A stretch of 64,000 bases of DNA from Gelria sp. Kuro-4 (GCF_019668485.1 NZ_AP024619.1:2783757-2847756); one strand, 5' to 3'; numbered from the stretch's first letter, positions 1 to 8,602 are shown. Notes: generated by a model from the sequence alone, not told the origin. Numbers and translations: made by a program.

Positions 1-1107
1 AAGGTGGCCATCGCTGCGGCCCTGGCCTGCCGGCCGGCGGTGCTCATTTTGGACGAACCCACCAGCAACCTGGACCCGCGCGCCACCCGGGAGGTCTTTC
101 ACACCATCGCGGAACTCCAGTCCGTTTCCGGCCTCACCCTCCTTGTGTGCGAGCACCGGTTGCACTACCTGGCCGGCCTCGCGGAACGGCTGGTGGTGCT
201 GGCCGGCGGGCGCGTGCTCGCCGACGGCCGCCTGGCCGAGGCAGGCCGGTGGGCCCCGGCCCTGGCCGCCTACGGGGTGCAGCTGCCCGACCCGGCACCG
301 GCGGCGCTCCCGCCGGGAAGGCGGCGTCCGCGTGGGAGCGCGGCGCCCGGGAAGGCGCTTCTTACGGTGGAAGACCTCTGCCTCGACTACGGCAGCCGGA
401 CCGTGCTGAGCGCTGTCAGCTTTGTGCTGCGTCAGGGCGAGCTGGTAGCCCTCATGGGGGCCAATGGCAGCGGAAAAAGCTCGCTCCTGCGCGCCCTTCT
501 GGGCCTGGTGCGCCCGCGCCGCGGCAGGGTGGTCCTCGAGGGCAACACGGCGCCGGCGCGCGTCCCGGCACGGGCGCGGCACCTGGGACTCGTCCTGCAG
601 AACCCCAATCACCAGCTCTTTGCACCCACGGTGTGGGAAGAGCTGCTGCTGCCGGCGCGCAACTTCGGCCTCCCGGAGGAAGAGGGCCGGCAGCGGGCAA
701 AGGCGCTCCTTGAAGCCTTCAAACTGGAGGGTCTGGAGGAACGGCCTCCGCAAACCTTGAGCCATGGGCAGAAAAAGCGCCTCGCCTTGGCGGCCGCTCT
801 CACCTACCGGCCCAAAGTGCTGCTGCTCGACGAGCCCCTCATCGGCCAGGACCCGCACACCGCAGCTGTAACCCTGGCCGCCCTGCGCCGCTTTGCCGCC
901 GCAGGCGGCGCCGTGCTCCTGGTCTGCCACGACCCTTACATCGCCGACCTTTACTGCGACCGGGTCCTCTTTCTCGAGGCCGGCCGCCTTATCGCCGGCG
1001 GCGCTCCCGAAGAAGTCTGGCCCCAACTGGCGGCCCGGGACTTTGCCGAGTTCGTCCCCTGGTACCGCCTGCAGCCGAAGGAGGTGCCCAGCCCTGTACT
1101 TTCCTGA
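1..1107 (+). CDS. ECF transporter ATPase, two fused ABC domains (5' truncated by window)
   Basis: The reading frame is open from base 1, so the N-terminus lies outside the window. It holds the end of a first ABC ATPase domain (Walker B VLILDEP near residue 16) and a complete second one: Walker A GANGSGKSS near residue 153, signature LSHGQKKR near 255, Walker B LLLDEP near 276, switch histidine in VCHDP. The tandem arrangement matches fused EcfA1/EcfA2 subunits, which energise vitamin or metal uptake through an EcfT scaffold at the membrane. The downstream gene is EcfT-like and overlaps it, which supports the ECF reading. The substrate-binding S component is not visible, so the substrate cannot be named. 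Confidence 0.9.
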   Translation, partial: KVAIAAALACRPAVLILDEPTSNLDPRATREVFHTIAELQSVSGLTLLVCEHRLHYLAGLAERLVVLAGGRVLADGRLAEAGRWAPALAAYGVQLPDPAPAALPPGRRRPRGSAAPGKALLTVEDLCLDYGSRTVLSAVSFVLRQGELVALMGANGSGKSSLLRALLGLVRPRRGRVVLEGNTAPARVPARARHLGLVLQNPNHQLFAPTVWEELLLPARNFGLPEEEGRQRAKALLEAFKLEGLEERPPQTLSHGQKKRLALAAALTYRPKVLLLDEPLIGQDPHTAAVTLAALRRFAAAGGAVLLVCHDPYIADLYCDRVLFLEAGRLIAGGAPEEVWPQLAARDFAEFVPWYRLQPKEVPSPVLS

Positions 1108-1915
1108 CTTCAGTTACCGCGCCGGCCGCACGTGGCTTCACCGGGCGAACCCGGTGGCGAAGCTGGTGGCACTTTTTTGTTTGAGCCTCCTCGTTTTTGC
1201 CTTGCCCAACCCAGTGTTCCAGGCGGTGCTCTTTCTTCTTACCTCGACCGCAGCCGCCCGTGCCGGAATGGGCGGCGCCTTTTGGCTGAAAAAGCTACGC
1301 TTCGTGCTGGTCTTCGGCCTCACCCTTTTCTGCGCCCAGCTCCTCTTTAACCAAAAAGGCCCGGCCCTCATGGTGCTGCCGCCGGGACAGCTCGCTATAA
1401 CCGTCCGCGGCCTGGTGCGCGGGCTCACCATGGCCCTGCGCCTGCTTAACATCACGGGGGCAAGTTACCTCTTTACCGCCACCACCGACCCGGGCGACCT
1501 GGCCTACGCGCTTATGCAGGCCGGGCTGCCTTATCGCTACGGCTTCATGCTGGTGACGGCGCTGCGCTTTGTCCCGCTGCTGCGGGAAGAGGCGGGTACG
1601 GTGTACGCTGCGCAGCTGGCCAAGGGCATCCCCTTGGACCGCCCCGCCCCAGCCACCCTGCCCCAGCTGGCCCGCTACATGTTCTGGCCGCTCACCGTGG
1701 CGGCGCTGGAGAAGGTGGACACCCTGGCCGTCTCCATGGAAGGGCGTGCCTTCGGTCTCTACCGCCGGCGCACCTACCTGCGCCAGTGTCCTTTTACCCG
1801 GGGGGACGGCGCGCTCATCGCCCTGAGCCTGCTCGGCACCGCCGGCGTGCTGGCGCTCTTTTACCTCTGCCCGAAGCTGAGGGCCTGTTTTTCGTACCTG
1901 GACTTCACATTCTAG
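1094..1915 (+). CDS. ECF transporter transmembrane scaffold EcfT
   Basis: An integral membrane protein of about 273 residues, the T component that couples the ATPases to the S component. It starts with the family-like stretch YRAGRTWLHRANPVAK and has several hydrophobic segments. A cytoplasmic loop near LAKGIPLDRP and the later AVSMEGRAFG stretch are in the region where EcfT coupling motifs lie. The conserved N-terminus begins at a CTG codon at 1094, 9 bases after AAGGAGG and 14 bases inside the upstream ATPase stop, so coupled translation from CTG is the best guess. TTG at 1043 is the nearest conventional alternative; ATG at 893 would add an implausible head. The 3' half is overlapped by a minus-strand ORF. 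Confidence 0.85.
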   Translation: MYFPDFSYRAGRTWLHRANPVAKLVALFCLSLLVFALPNPVFQAVLFLLTSTAAARAGMGGAFWLKKLRFVLVFGLTLFCAQLLFNQKGPALMVLPPGQLAITVRGLVRGLTMALRLLNITGASYLFTATTDPGDLAYALMQAGLPYRYGFMLVTALRFVPLLREEAGTVYAAQLAKGIPLDRPAPATLPQLARYMFWPLTVAALEKVDTLAVSMEGRAFGLYRRRTYLRQCPFTRGDGALIALSLLGTAGVLALFYLCPKLRACFSYLDFTF

Positions 1916-2611
1916 GAGCCCAGCCCCCGACACTTCCAGTTCCGCCGCCTGCGCCAAGAGAAGCTCCGCCTGCCGGGGGCGAAAGCCGGCAAAGCGGCGC
2001 AGCGCTGCGGCCACGTGCGGGATCACCGCCGGGAGCGCCCCGGCCTGGGCGGCCTCTTCGTACGCCGCAAGGAGCTCGGTCACCAGGCGGTACTTGGCCG
2101 GTGTAAACATGGGGTCAGTCGAAAGGACCGAGGCACAGGCCTCGCCCACCTCGCTGAGCGGCTCCCCTTCCCGGCTCTCCTCCCAGTCCAGGCCGTAGAG
2201 CTGCCCTCCCGCGCCCACCAGAAAGTTGCGCAGGACGGCATCACCCTTAAGGAGGGTGCACCCACCCCGTCTGAAGCGTGCGTGGAGCTCCCCCAGCCAG
2301 GTACCCAGCCGGCGCGCCAGGGTGGCTTCCAGCGTCTGGTTCAAGACATCGCAGAGATTCGTCCCCGTAACCTTCTCAAGGAGCAGCAAGTCCTCCCGTA
2401 GGAGTGCCAGCGGCCGCGGCACGGCTATGCCGCGTGCCCCCGCCTCGAGGAGGGCGCTTTTTTCCCGGGCGCAGGCAGCGGCACAGGTGTAGAGTTTGGC
2501 CGCCAGCTCCCGGCGGCCGTCACTCACCCGGTACACGCGGTTTTTCTTGCTGCGGTAGCGCTCCAGGACAGTGAGCCCGTAACCCTCGAGCAACTGAAGA
2601 GCGTCGTCCAT
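1295..2611 (-). CDS. APH/choline-kinase-like phosphotransferase with an unexplained C-terminal extension
   Basis: Residues 1-230 resemble the aminoglycoside phosphotransferase/lipopolysaccharide kinase fold. They include an N-lobe strand pair with AAKLY, a catalytic-loop-like LKGDAVLRNFL near residue 121 and LYGLDWEE near 140, standing in for the HGD..N and DxD motifs. The substrate is unknown. ATG at 2611 is preferred over GTG at 2620 because GAGGTG lies at proper distance. The frame has no stop where the domain ends (about 1930) and runs on for about 210 codons antisense to ecfT. The tail is low-complexity and probably not a real domain. A one-base shift near 1925 would give a TAG at the expected end, so a frameshift is possible. 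Confidence 0.6.
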   Translation of the reverse strand: MDDALQLLEGYGLTVLERYRSKKNRVYRVSDGRRELAAKLYTCAAACAREKSALLEAGARGIAVPRPLALLREDLLLLEKVTGTNLCDVLNQTLEATLARRLGTWLGELHARFRRGGCTLLKGDAVLRNFLVGAGGQLYGLDWEESREGEPLSEVGEACASVLSTDPMFTPAKYRLVTELLAAYEEAAQAGALPAVIPHVAAALRRFAGFRPRQAELLLAQAAELEVSGAGLLECEVQVRKTGPQLRAEVKERQHAGGAEQAQGDERAVPPGKRTLAQVGAPAVETEGTPFHGDGQGVHLLQRRHGERPEHVAGQLGQGGWGGAVQGDALGQLRSVHRTRLFPQQRDKAQRRHQHEAVAIRQPGLHKRVGQVARVGGGGKEVTCPRDVKQAQGHGEPAHQAADGYSELSRRQHHEGRAFLVKEELGAEKGEAEDQHEA

Positions 2612-2673
2612 CCTGCACACCTCGCTCGGCGCCGGCCGTGTCGCGTATTGCTATCCAGGTGACACAGCGAAAG

Positions 2674-2704
2674 GACCTGCGCTGGAACGCAGGTCTTCCC
2701 TTTT
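2674..2704. terminator. Hairpin after the RDD gene
   Basis: GACCTGCG (2674-2681) pairs with CGCAGGTC (2688-2695) around a 6-base loop. It is followed by a T-rich run on the plus strand and a short CCTTT run on the minus strand. It sits just past the stop of the minus-strand RDD gene, so it probably ends that transcript. Confidence 0.55.
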
Positions 2705-2711
2705 GCCCGTG

Positions 2712-3347
2712 TTACTCGCGCGGCCCTTCTTTTCCCTCTTCCTTTTGCTCCTCCTGCGCCTCGCCTGGAGCCACAGGCGGCGCGGCCGGGGCGGACCCGT
2801 CCGGCGCGGCCGGCTGGGATTCTTCCGGCCGCTCCTCCGCCTTCAGTTCCTGCGGCCGGGGTTGCTCCGCCGGCGAGGCCGGCGGCACCTGGGACGGTTC
2901 TGCCCGGGCGGGGAGGGTCGCCGTCTCCGCCACCACCTGCGTCCCGGCCCACTTGTCGCCCAGCCGCCGGCCCAGCGGATCGCCCAGGACCAAGAGCAGC
3001 TCCACCACCCCGAGGACCAAGCTCACGAAAGGCCCGATCACCCAGCCGAGAAGCGGCACAATGCCAATGAGGCCGCCCAGGGCCAAGGTAAGGTTGCGCT
3101 TGGCCGAAACCCTTAGGTCTACCGGGCCGCCGTCCACGCGCACCACCGTAAGCCTAAGAAGCTTCTTCCCAATGCTCCGCCCCTTGTACTCCGGGTTCTT
3201 GGTCAGCTCGTACATGATACCGTCCTTGGTTAGGGTGTAGACCCCGCCCGCCAGAAACCCAACTAAAGGTACCAGGGAAAGCACGCCCGCAACGATCCCA
3301 TCGATGAGGGCGGCGAGAAACCGGGAGACCAGGTCGGCTTTCGGCAT
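2712..3347 (-). CDS. RDD family membrane protein
   Basis: A protein of about 211 residues. The N-terminal 135 residues form an RDD-type domain: RFLAALIDGIV gives the first Arg-Asp signature and membrane helix, a middle segment holds GRSIGKKLLRLTVV, and two further hydrophobic segments follow (ALGGLIGIVPLLG and FVSLVLGVVELLLVL). Residues 150-211 are a proline-, glutamate- and alanine-rich low-complexity tail, probably cytoplasmic. RDD proteins are poorly characterised, some being linked to ion transport. Start could be TTG 3356 or ATG 3347; ATG is used here. The gene stands alone, with a hairpin after its stop. Confidence 0.8.
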   Translation of the reverse strand: MPKADLVSRFLAALIDGIVAGVLSLVPLVGFLAGGVYTLTKDGIMYELTKNPEYKGRSIGKKLLRLTVVRVDGGPVDLRVSAKRNLTLALGGLIGIVPLLGWVIGPFVSLVLGVVELLLVLGDPLGRRLGDKWAGTQVVAETATLPARAEPSQVPPASPAEQPRPQELKAEERPEESQPAAPDGSAPAAPPVAPGEAQEEQKEEGKEGPRE

Positions 3348-3452
3348 TCTCCTCAACCCCTTTTTCAGACATCTCCTGCCTCCACTCTATCACACCTTAA
3401 GTTACGCTCACAATCCTCAAATTTGTTGCTCCCGGTTTTCCGCTTTTGTCCT

Positions 3453-3626
3453 CTAACGGTGGCCTTTAATCCGCCGGGCGCCCTCGCGCGCCCTACCCTC
3501 AGTGGTGCCCGCATCCTGGAAGCGCGACTCGCGCGGCGCCGGGCGGTCCGGCGGGTCGTTGTGCTCGGCCGCCAGCTCCTCCAGCCCCCGGTCCTGCCTG
3601 TTCCAGGTGAGGTTTTTCTTTGGCAC
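3453..3626 (-). CDS. Small hydrophilic hypothetical protein, 57 residues
   Basis: A short frame between the GH130 fusion gene and the RDD gene, starting GTG at 3626, six bases after a strong AAAGGGGGG ribosome site and ending TAG at 3453. The product begins MPKKNLTWNRQDRGLEELAA and is highly charged, with no hydrophobic segment. The strong ribosome site and placement downstream of the fusion gene (57 bases after its stop) argue for a real gene. I recognise no family. Confidence 0.5.
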   Translation of the reverse strand: MPKKNLTWNRQDRGLEELAAEHNDPPDRPAPRESRFQDAGTTEGRAREGARRIKGHR

Positions 3627-3681
3627 AAGCTGCCCCCCCTTTCCCTTTCAGGATGCCCGGGCAGCCAGCTGTTAAACCATG

Positions 3682-6600
3682 TTAAACCACTTTGGCCCCC
3701 TGCGCCCGTGCTGCAATCCGCCGACGGATTTCCTCCGGGATCAGCTCCGCCACCCGGGCGCTGGCCAGGCACATGTAGGTATCGGAGGCCCCATAGTACA
3801 CCAGCACCTCGTCCTCGTCCTCCAGGATCGCTTTGTCCGTTCCCGGTACGGCCCCGCAGGTGAACACCACGTTCGGCACCCAGGAGCGCCCGCGCTCGCC
3901 CACCTCCAATTCCGTCTCCGGCGAGAGGATGGGGTTAGGGGAGCGGTAGAGCAGGCGGCTGGGATCCCTGAGGTCCACCAGGATCACGCCCAGCCGGTAG
4001 ACCATGGTGTTGCTCACCCCGTGGTAAATGAGGAGCCAGCCGTACTTCGTCTTGATGGGCTGGGAGCCGGAGCCGATCTTGAGCGAATCCCACATGAGAC
4101 CCGAGCGCGGACCGATGATGATCTTGTGGCTCTGCTTGGGCCAGGGAAAACGCAGGGTGTCTGAGTACGACACCCAGATGCTGGGCTCCACCCGGTGGTA
4201 CATCACCCACTTGCCGCCGATCTTCTCCGGAAAGAGGATCGCGTCTTTGTCCCAGAGGCCCGGGAAGGCGAGCCCGAGGCGCTTCCAGCGGTCGAAGCGG
4301 TGCGCCAGGAAATCCTCTACGCTGATGGTGGCCCCCGCCACCTGCGCCACCACCCCGTCGTAGGCGGTGTAGATCATGTACAGCCGGCCGTCGATCTCCA
4401 CTACCCGGGGGTCTTCGCAGCCGCGGCTCTCCTCCGGCAGCGCCGGGCTGAAGATCGGTTCCGGCAGCCGTTCCATGAGCCGCGCGCGGTCAAAGACGGC
4501 CAGGCCGATACGGGAAACCTGGTCCTCACCGTAGGCCCGGTAAAGGAGATAAATCTTGCCTTCCAGGCGCACGGTGGCGGCGTTGAGCACGTAGCGGCTC
4601 TCCCAGGGGTGCCCGCCGATGGGCTTAAGGAGCGGGTTCTCGGAGGCACGCTTAAGCTCTCCCGCCGGCGGGAAGGCGCTGGCATCCTGTACCAGGACCA
4701 CCTCTTCCGCCGGGCGCGCTCCCAAGAGCACGTCGAGGAGGTCGCTCGCCTCGCGCCCCTCGCCGATGCGCTCGATAACCTCGGTCATGATGTCCTGGGG
4801 GCGAAAGCCCATCTCCTTGTAGATCTCTTCCAGCAGGTCGTGGTGGAACCAGTCGCGCTCTACGTGCAGCGACAGCGGCGTGGGCACGCCCTTGCCCCCG
4901 CGAAAGCTGTAGCTGGCCCAGGTCCAGGCCGAGCAGGGGATAAAGGTGCCGTCGTGCAGCGTCAGGCTGAGGCCGTAGCCCTCCGTCATGAGCTTGAGGA
5001 GCCGCGCGGCCTCCGGGCGGCCGGCGCGGGCCATGTTTTCGGCGAGAAGGTGCACGCGGGCGGCGAGGTCGCGCTGGTGCCAGTTCTGGAAGATGTTCGT
5101 GGCCGAGAAAACCTCGCGGCCGCGGTGCTTGATGACCGAGTTTACCAGCTTGGTGCCGAACTCCTTGCGCTCACGGGCGTAGAGCTGCCAGATAAAGGAG
5201 TAGTGCTCGGCCTCCACCAGGCTCTTGGCAATGTGGGTGAAGTAGCGCAGCTTGGGAAAGGCCCCGCCCAGGCCCTTGGGCAGGTTGCTCACCGTTACCC
5301 GCGCCGCCAGCCGATCCAGGTGGGAGATGTCGCGCAGCTCCCCGACGCCGGGGAAGGTCTCCTGAGTAAAGATGAGCGGTTTTATCTCCACCTCTTCCAG
5401 GCTGTCCGGGCGCAGGTTGTCCTCCAGCCACCAGAGCAGGCGGTCGGTGTACTCGCGCTCCTCGCTGATCCCTGCCAGGGTGAAGGCGTCGCGTACGTCC
5501 AGGTGGTCCAGCAGCTCGGCCGTACTCGCATAGCCCAGGCGAATGAGCAGGTTCGGCGGCGGGAACTCCGTGAGCAGCCGGTGCAGCATCTCATCCTTTA
5601 CCGCCAGGATGCTCTGGTGGGGCACCAGGCTGAAAATCTCTCTGACCACCGCGTCCGTTCCCTCGGGCGTGGTCAGGTCGCCCGGGAAAAGGGCGTCCAC
5701 GGCCTGCTCCAGTTCAGTCATGAAGTGCTCCACCCCGGCCCCCACCTCCGCCGGCGAAAGCTCCGGCCCAAGGCCCAAGGCATCGTGCACAAAGCGGTGG
5801 AAGGCGGCGCTGTAGCGCTCCTGCAGGCGTCGGAACACGGCGCCCGTCCGCACCGGAATGCCGCCCAGGCCCTTGAGCTCCTTCGGCAGCGTGAGCGGCA
5901 CACCGGGGATAAACTCCAGGTAATCGAGCGGGGTGATCACCGGGCGTACCTCCGCCGCCTTCTCCACCCACGTCTTGACAAAGCCCCCCTTGAAACGGCG
6001 AAACTCCTTCACCTGGTTCTCCTTGAGGCGCGCCACCTGTTCGTAGGTGAGGTCCTCCAGGTCCAGGTTCTTCACCTGGCCCACCAGGGCGCGGAAATCG
6101 TGCATGCCGGCGATAAAGCCGGCCACGCGGCCGTCGTAGAGCACGCGCAGGGCCTCCAGGATGTCGTCGGACTTAAGGCTCTGGTCGAAGGCGTAGGCCT
6201 GCAGGAGGTAGTACACCACATGAGCCCACAGCTCCTCACTGAAGCGAAACTCCGCCTCGTGCCGGCTCCCTGCCAGGCGTTCCAGACCCTTGAACTCTTT
6301 CTCCGGAAACACCCGGGCGTAGAGCGCGCTGAAGTGATCGAAGCCGGTGGTGAAGCTGCCGATGAGATCCGGCAGGTGACAGGTAACCTCCAGGGGGCGG
6401 TCCCGCGCCTCCAGGCCGTAAACGTCCGGCCGCTTGAGGATAAGCTGGGACTTAAGCCAGTAATCCTCGTGACTCTTGATGCAGTCAAAGAGCGCCCGCG
6501 CCACCTGTTTAAAAACGTGCGCCCTTTTACTCGGCGCCGGCGGGCTGAGCTTGGCACCCAGGCTCACCTCGCAGATCTTTTTGTCCCACACCACCGCCTG

Positions 6601-7299
6601 CGCCAAGAGCCAGGGGTCCACACCGAAATCGCCGATGCCCCCGTACCACCAGTCCAGATTTGTGCAGTAATCCTCCACCAGGCCGCGTGAGATCCCGTAC
6701 ACCCCGCTCAGCGGGTCGCTGACGCGCAGGCCGAAAAGCGCCTCCAGTACGGGCGCCACGAAAAAGCTGCCGGTCGGGTCCTCAAAGTAGTGGCGGCGGA
6801 AGCTGGTTACCACCAAGTCGTAATCGTGCAGCAAAGGAAACAGCAGCCGCTCCAGCCAAGCAGGCTTGAACCCCCAGCCGCCGCGCTCCTTAAGGTCCGC
6901 CTCCAGAAGGATCACATCGGCGGCCAACTCCCGCGCCACCTCCAGGATGGCCCGGATGCTGAAGCCGCGCCCATTAACCCCCGCCGGCAGCAGGAACTCG
7001 CGGTGCGGCACATCCAGTTCCAGCCCCTGCACCGCCGCCAAGGCCTCAGCGCCGGCCGGGTCCCCGGCGCAGACAAAGAGCGGTTTCACATTGAGGAAGG
7101 GCCGCAGCCCCCGGGCGGCGGTGGCCAGCACCTCAGGCAGGGTGGCCTTTTCATTGTAAAAGGGCACGCCCACCACCACGTCCACCGTACCGACATCCCG
7201 CACCTGGCTCAAGGCGGCCTCCAGCGTGCCCTGGAACAGGTCTTCGCGCGCACGCAGCTCCTTTATGTTCAGATGAACCCCTCCCAAATCGGACAGCAT
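3682..7299 (-). CDS. Glycosyltransferase-GH130 phosphorylase fusion protein
   Basis: A protein of about 1205 residues. Residues 35-300 look like a GT-A glycosyltransferase of the glucosyl-phosphoglycerate/mannosylglycerate synthase type (VVGVPFYNEKATLPEV, then EADL as the metal-binding site, then DPLSGVYGISR). Residues 300-840 are helical and unassigned. Residues 850-1205 match GH130 mannoside phosphorylases: YLLYRAYGEDQVSRIGLA, the catalytic-Asp segment GCEDPRV, then YTAYDG, and a WDKDA segment. GH130 enzymes phosphorolyse or hydrolyse beta-mannosides; the other half would build a glycoside, so a role in compatible-solute or storage-glycan turnover is inferred. ATG 7299 has a weak ribosome site; CTG near 7272 sits behind GGGAGGGG. 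A longer frame opens at 7434. Confidence 0.8.
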   Translation of the reverse strand: MLSDLGGVHLNIKELRAREDLFQGTLEAALSQVRDVGTVDVVVGVPFYNEKATLPEVLATAARGLRPFLNVKPLFVCAGDPAGAEALAAVQGLELDVPHREFLLPAGVNGRGFSIRAILEVARELAADVILLEADLKERGGWGFKPAWLERLLFPLLHDYDLVVTSFRRHYFEDPTGSFFVAPVLEALFGLRVSDPLSGVYGISRGLVEDYCTNLDWWYGGIGDFGVDPWLLAQAVVWDKKICEVSLGAKLSPPAPSKRAHVFKQVARALFDCIKSHEDYWLKSQLILKRPDVYGLEARDRPLEVTCHLPDLIGSFTTGFDHFSALYARVFPEKEFKGLERLAGSRHEAEFRFSEELWAHVVYYLLQAYAFDQSLKSDDILEALRVLYDGRVAGFIAGMHDFRALVGQVKNLDLEDLTYEQVARLKENQVKEFRRFKGGFVKTWVEKAAEVRPVITPLDYLEFIPGVPLTLPKELKGLGGIPVRTGAVFRRLQERYSAAFHRFVHDALGLGPELSPAEVGAGVEHFMTELEQAVDALFPGDLTTPEGTDAVVREIFSLVPHQSILAVKDEMLHRLLTEFPPPNLLIRLGYASTAELLDHLDVRDAFTLAGISEEREYTDRLLWWLEDNLRPDSLEEVEIKPLIFTQETFPGVGELRDISHLDRLAARVTVSNLPKGLGGAFPKLRYFTHIAKSLVEAEHYSFIWQLYARERKEFGTKLVNSVIKHRGREVFSATNIFQNWHQRDLAARVHLLAENMARAGRPEAARLLKLMTEGYGLSLTLHDGTFIPCSAWTWASYSFRGGKGVPTPLSLHVERDWFHHDLLEEIYKEMGFRPQDIMTEVIERIGEGREASDLLDVLLGARPAEEVVLVQDASAFPPAGELKRASENPLLKPIGGHPWESRYVLNAATVRLEGKIYLLYRAYGEDQVSRIGLAVFDRARLMERLPEPIFSPALPEESRGCEDPRVVEIDGRLYMIYTAYDGVVAQVAGATISVEDFLAHRFDRWKRLGLAFPGLWDKDAILFPEKIGGKWVMYHRVEPSIWVSYSDTLRFPWPKQSHKIIIGPRSGLMWDSLKIGSGSQPIKTKYGWLLIYHGVSNTMVYRLGVILVDLRDPSRLLYRSPNPILSPETELEVGERGRSWVPNVVFTCGAVPGTDKAILEDEDEVLVYYGASDTYMCLASARVAELIPEEIRRRIAARAQGAKVV

Positions 7300-7437
7300 T
7301 TTTCTCTTGTCACATAAATTTGACGTCGCTGCCGGATATCCTTCCCTAGAATACCCCTTTTCTTCCTGCCGCAAGCAAAGAAGGCCCCGCCGCCGCGGAG
7401 CCGCCAAAAAGCGTATGCATAGGTGTAGTGGCAATAT

Positions 7438-8154
7438 CTACTGGACGCTCCCCCCGCACGGGGCGGCAGCCCCCTCTTTCTTTCCCTCAACAAAGCGCAG
7501 CAGGTTCGCGCGGGCGTTGGCCATGTGCTGGGCAATGCGCCGCGCCGCCAGGTCGCTGTCGTGCACCTTCAGCGCCTCGAAAATGCCCAGGTGCTCCTTA
7601 ACCGAGTAATGGATGCGCCCGGGCACGCTAAGGGAGCGCAGGCGCGCCTGCTCCACATAGTCCAGCATGCTGCCCAAGGCGTAGCGCAGGGCCTTGCTCT
7701 TGGACGCCTCCAGGAGGATGCGGTGAAACTCCGTGTCCAGCACGGTAATCTGCTCCACATCGTCTTTCGCCACATAAAACTCCTGTAGCTCCACCACTTC
7801 CTGCAGCTTCTTCAGTTCCTCTTCCGTAATACGTCGCGCCGCCCAGCTCGCCTCCAAGCTCTCCAGGTGCTCCCGGATAACAAAGATATCCTCTACGTCC
7901 TGGATGGTAATTCCTTCCACCACCACTCCACGATTCGGCAGGTAGCGCACCAGGCCTTCCAGCTCCAGCTGGCGCAAGGCCTCCCGGATGGGGGTACGGC
8001 TGACGCCGTACTGCGCCGCCAGCTTTACCTCCACCAGGCCTTCACCGGGAGCCAAGCGTCCTTTCAGGATGTCATCCCGCAGCTGGCAAAAAATGCTGTT
8101 GCGCAACACCTCTCTTCCCGCCTGCACATTCTCGCCACGTCGCGGCACCGTCAT
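7438..8154 (-). CDS. GntR family regulator, FCD (FadR-like) subgroup
   Basis: A protein of 238 residues. The N-terminal winged helix spans about 15-85 with the typical YGVSRTPIREALRQLELEGLV recognition region. The C-terminal all-helical FCD domain (about 90-225) carries the metal/ligand residues seen in FadR-type proteins (D and H in LDTEFHRILLEAS, then SVKEHLGIFEAL and later H in RRIAQHM). It represses or activates carbon-metabolism genes in response to a small carboxylate. ATG 8154 follows GAGGAGAG. A good sigma-A promoter lies upstream at 8271-8299. Its targets are unknown; the glycoside fusion gene lies directly downstream in the same direction, so it is a candidate target. Confidence 0.9.
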   Translation of the reverse strand: MTVPRRGENVQAGREVLRNSIFCQLRDDILKGRLAPGEGLVEVKLAAQYGVSRTPIREALRQLELEGLVRYLPNRGVVVEGITIQDVEDIFVIREHLESLEASWAARRITEEELKKLQEVVELQEFYVAKDDVEQITVLDTEFHRILLEASKSKALRYALGSMLDYVEQARLRSLSVPGRIHYSVKEHLGIFEALKVHDSDLAARRIAQHMANARANLLRFVEGKKEGAAAPCGGSVQ

Positions 8155-8270
8155 TCTCTCCTCTCATCAAACCCGTTCTCCCAAGTGTCGCAGCGTGCTT
8201 ACTATCCCCCTCACGCTCTATCCCATATTCGCTACGGTCGACCGGGTTGTATCTACGTATACTCGTTTTT

Positions 8271-8299
8271 ATTGTATGCTATTTCTATAACGACCGCAA
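8271..8299 (-). promoter_or_regulatory. Sigma-A promoter of the GntR gene
   Basis: On the minus strand, TTGCGG (8299-8294), a 17-base spacer and TACAAT (8276-8271). It lies 120 bases upstream of the GntR start. A GTATAC core at 8257-8262, typical of FadR-type operators, sits just downstream and could allow autoregulation. Confidence 0.6.
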
Positions 8300-8301
8300 G
8301 G

Positions 8302-8331
8302 TAAAAAACGCACCCGCAGGTGGCGGGTGCA
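8302..8331 (-). terminator. Rho-independent terminator of the 56-residue gene
   Basis: GCACCCGC (8310-8317) pairs with GCGGGTGC (8323-8330) around a 5-base loop. On the minus strand it is followed by a run of six T residues (8308-8303). It lies 45 bases past the small gene stop at 8376 and just before the GntR promoter. Confidence 0.8.
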
Positions 8332-8375
8332 CAGGCCTTATAAGGAAGCCTACCTAGTTAACACTGGGAGATCCC

Positions 8376-8546
8376 CTAGTCCTCCAGGGGACGCGTGAGG
8401 AGATAATCGTTCAGGAACAAGTTGCGCAGCAGGGATAGCGTTGTGTCCGTTGCGGCTGGCGCCTTGGCTTCTTGTGGCCCCTGCTTCAGAACCCTTAAGT
8501 GTGCCCGTAAAAGTCCCGGTACCTCGACGGCCTTGCTTACGCTCAC
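8376..8546 (-). CDS. Small hypothetical protein, 56 residues, own promoter and terminator
   Basis: The product begins MSVSKAVEVPGLLRAHLRVL and ends LTRPLED. It has an amphipathic helical character and an acidic end, with no signal peptide. GTG at 8546 follows GGGGAGG at suitable spacing. A near-consensus promoter lies 60 bases upstream (8603-8631) and a clean terminator 45 bases downstream (8302-8331), so this is a complete monocistronic unit. I do not recognise the family. Confidence 0.65.
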   Translation of the reverse strand: MSVSKAVEVPGLLRAHLRVLKQGPQEAKAPAATDTTLSLLRNLFLNDYLLTRPLED

Positions 8547-8602
8547 CTCCGGACACCTCCCCGTGGTTTCTCAGCGCGATTGAATTTCTGTATCCGTGTA
8601 TT

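Noticed and set aside
4195-6690. Open frame of 831 codons on the plus strand
   Set aside because: It is antisense to the GT-GH130 fusion gene, has skewed composition and no motifs; long antisense frames are common in GC-rich DNA.
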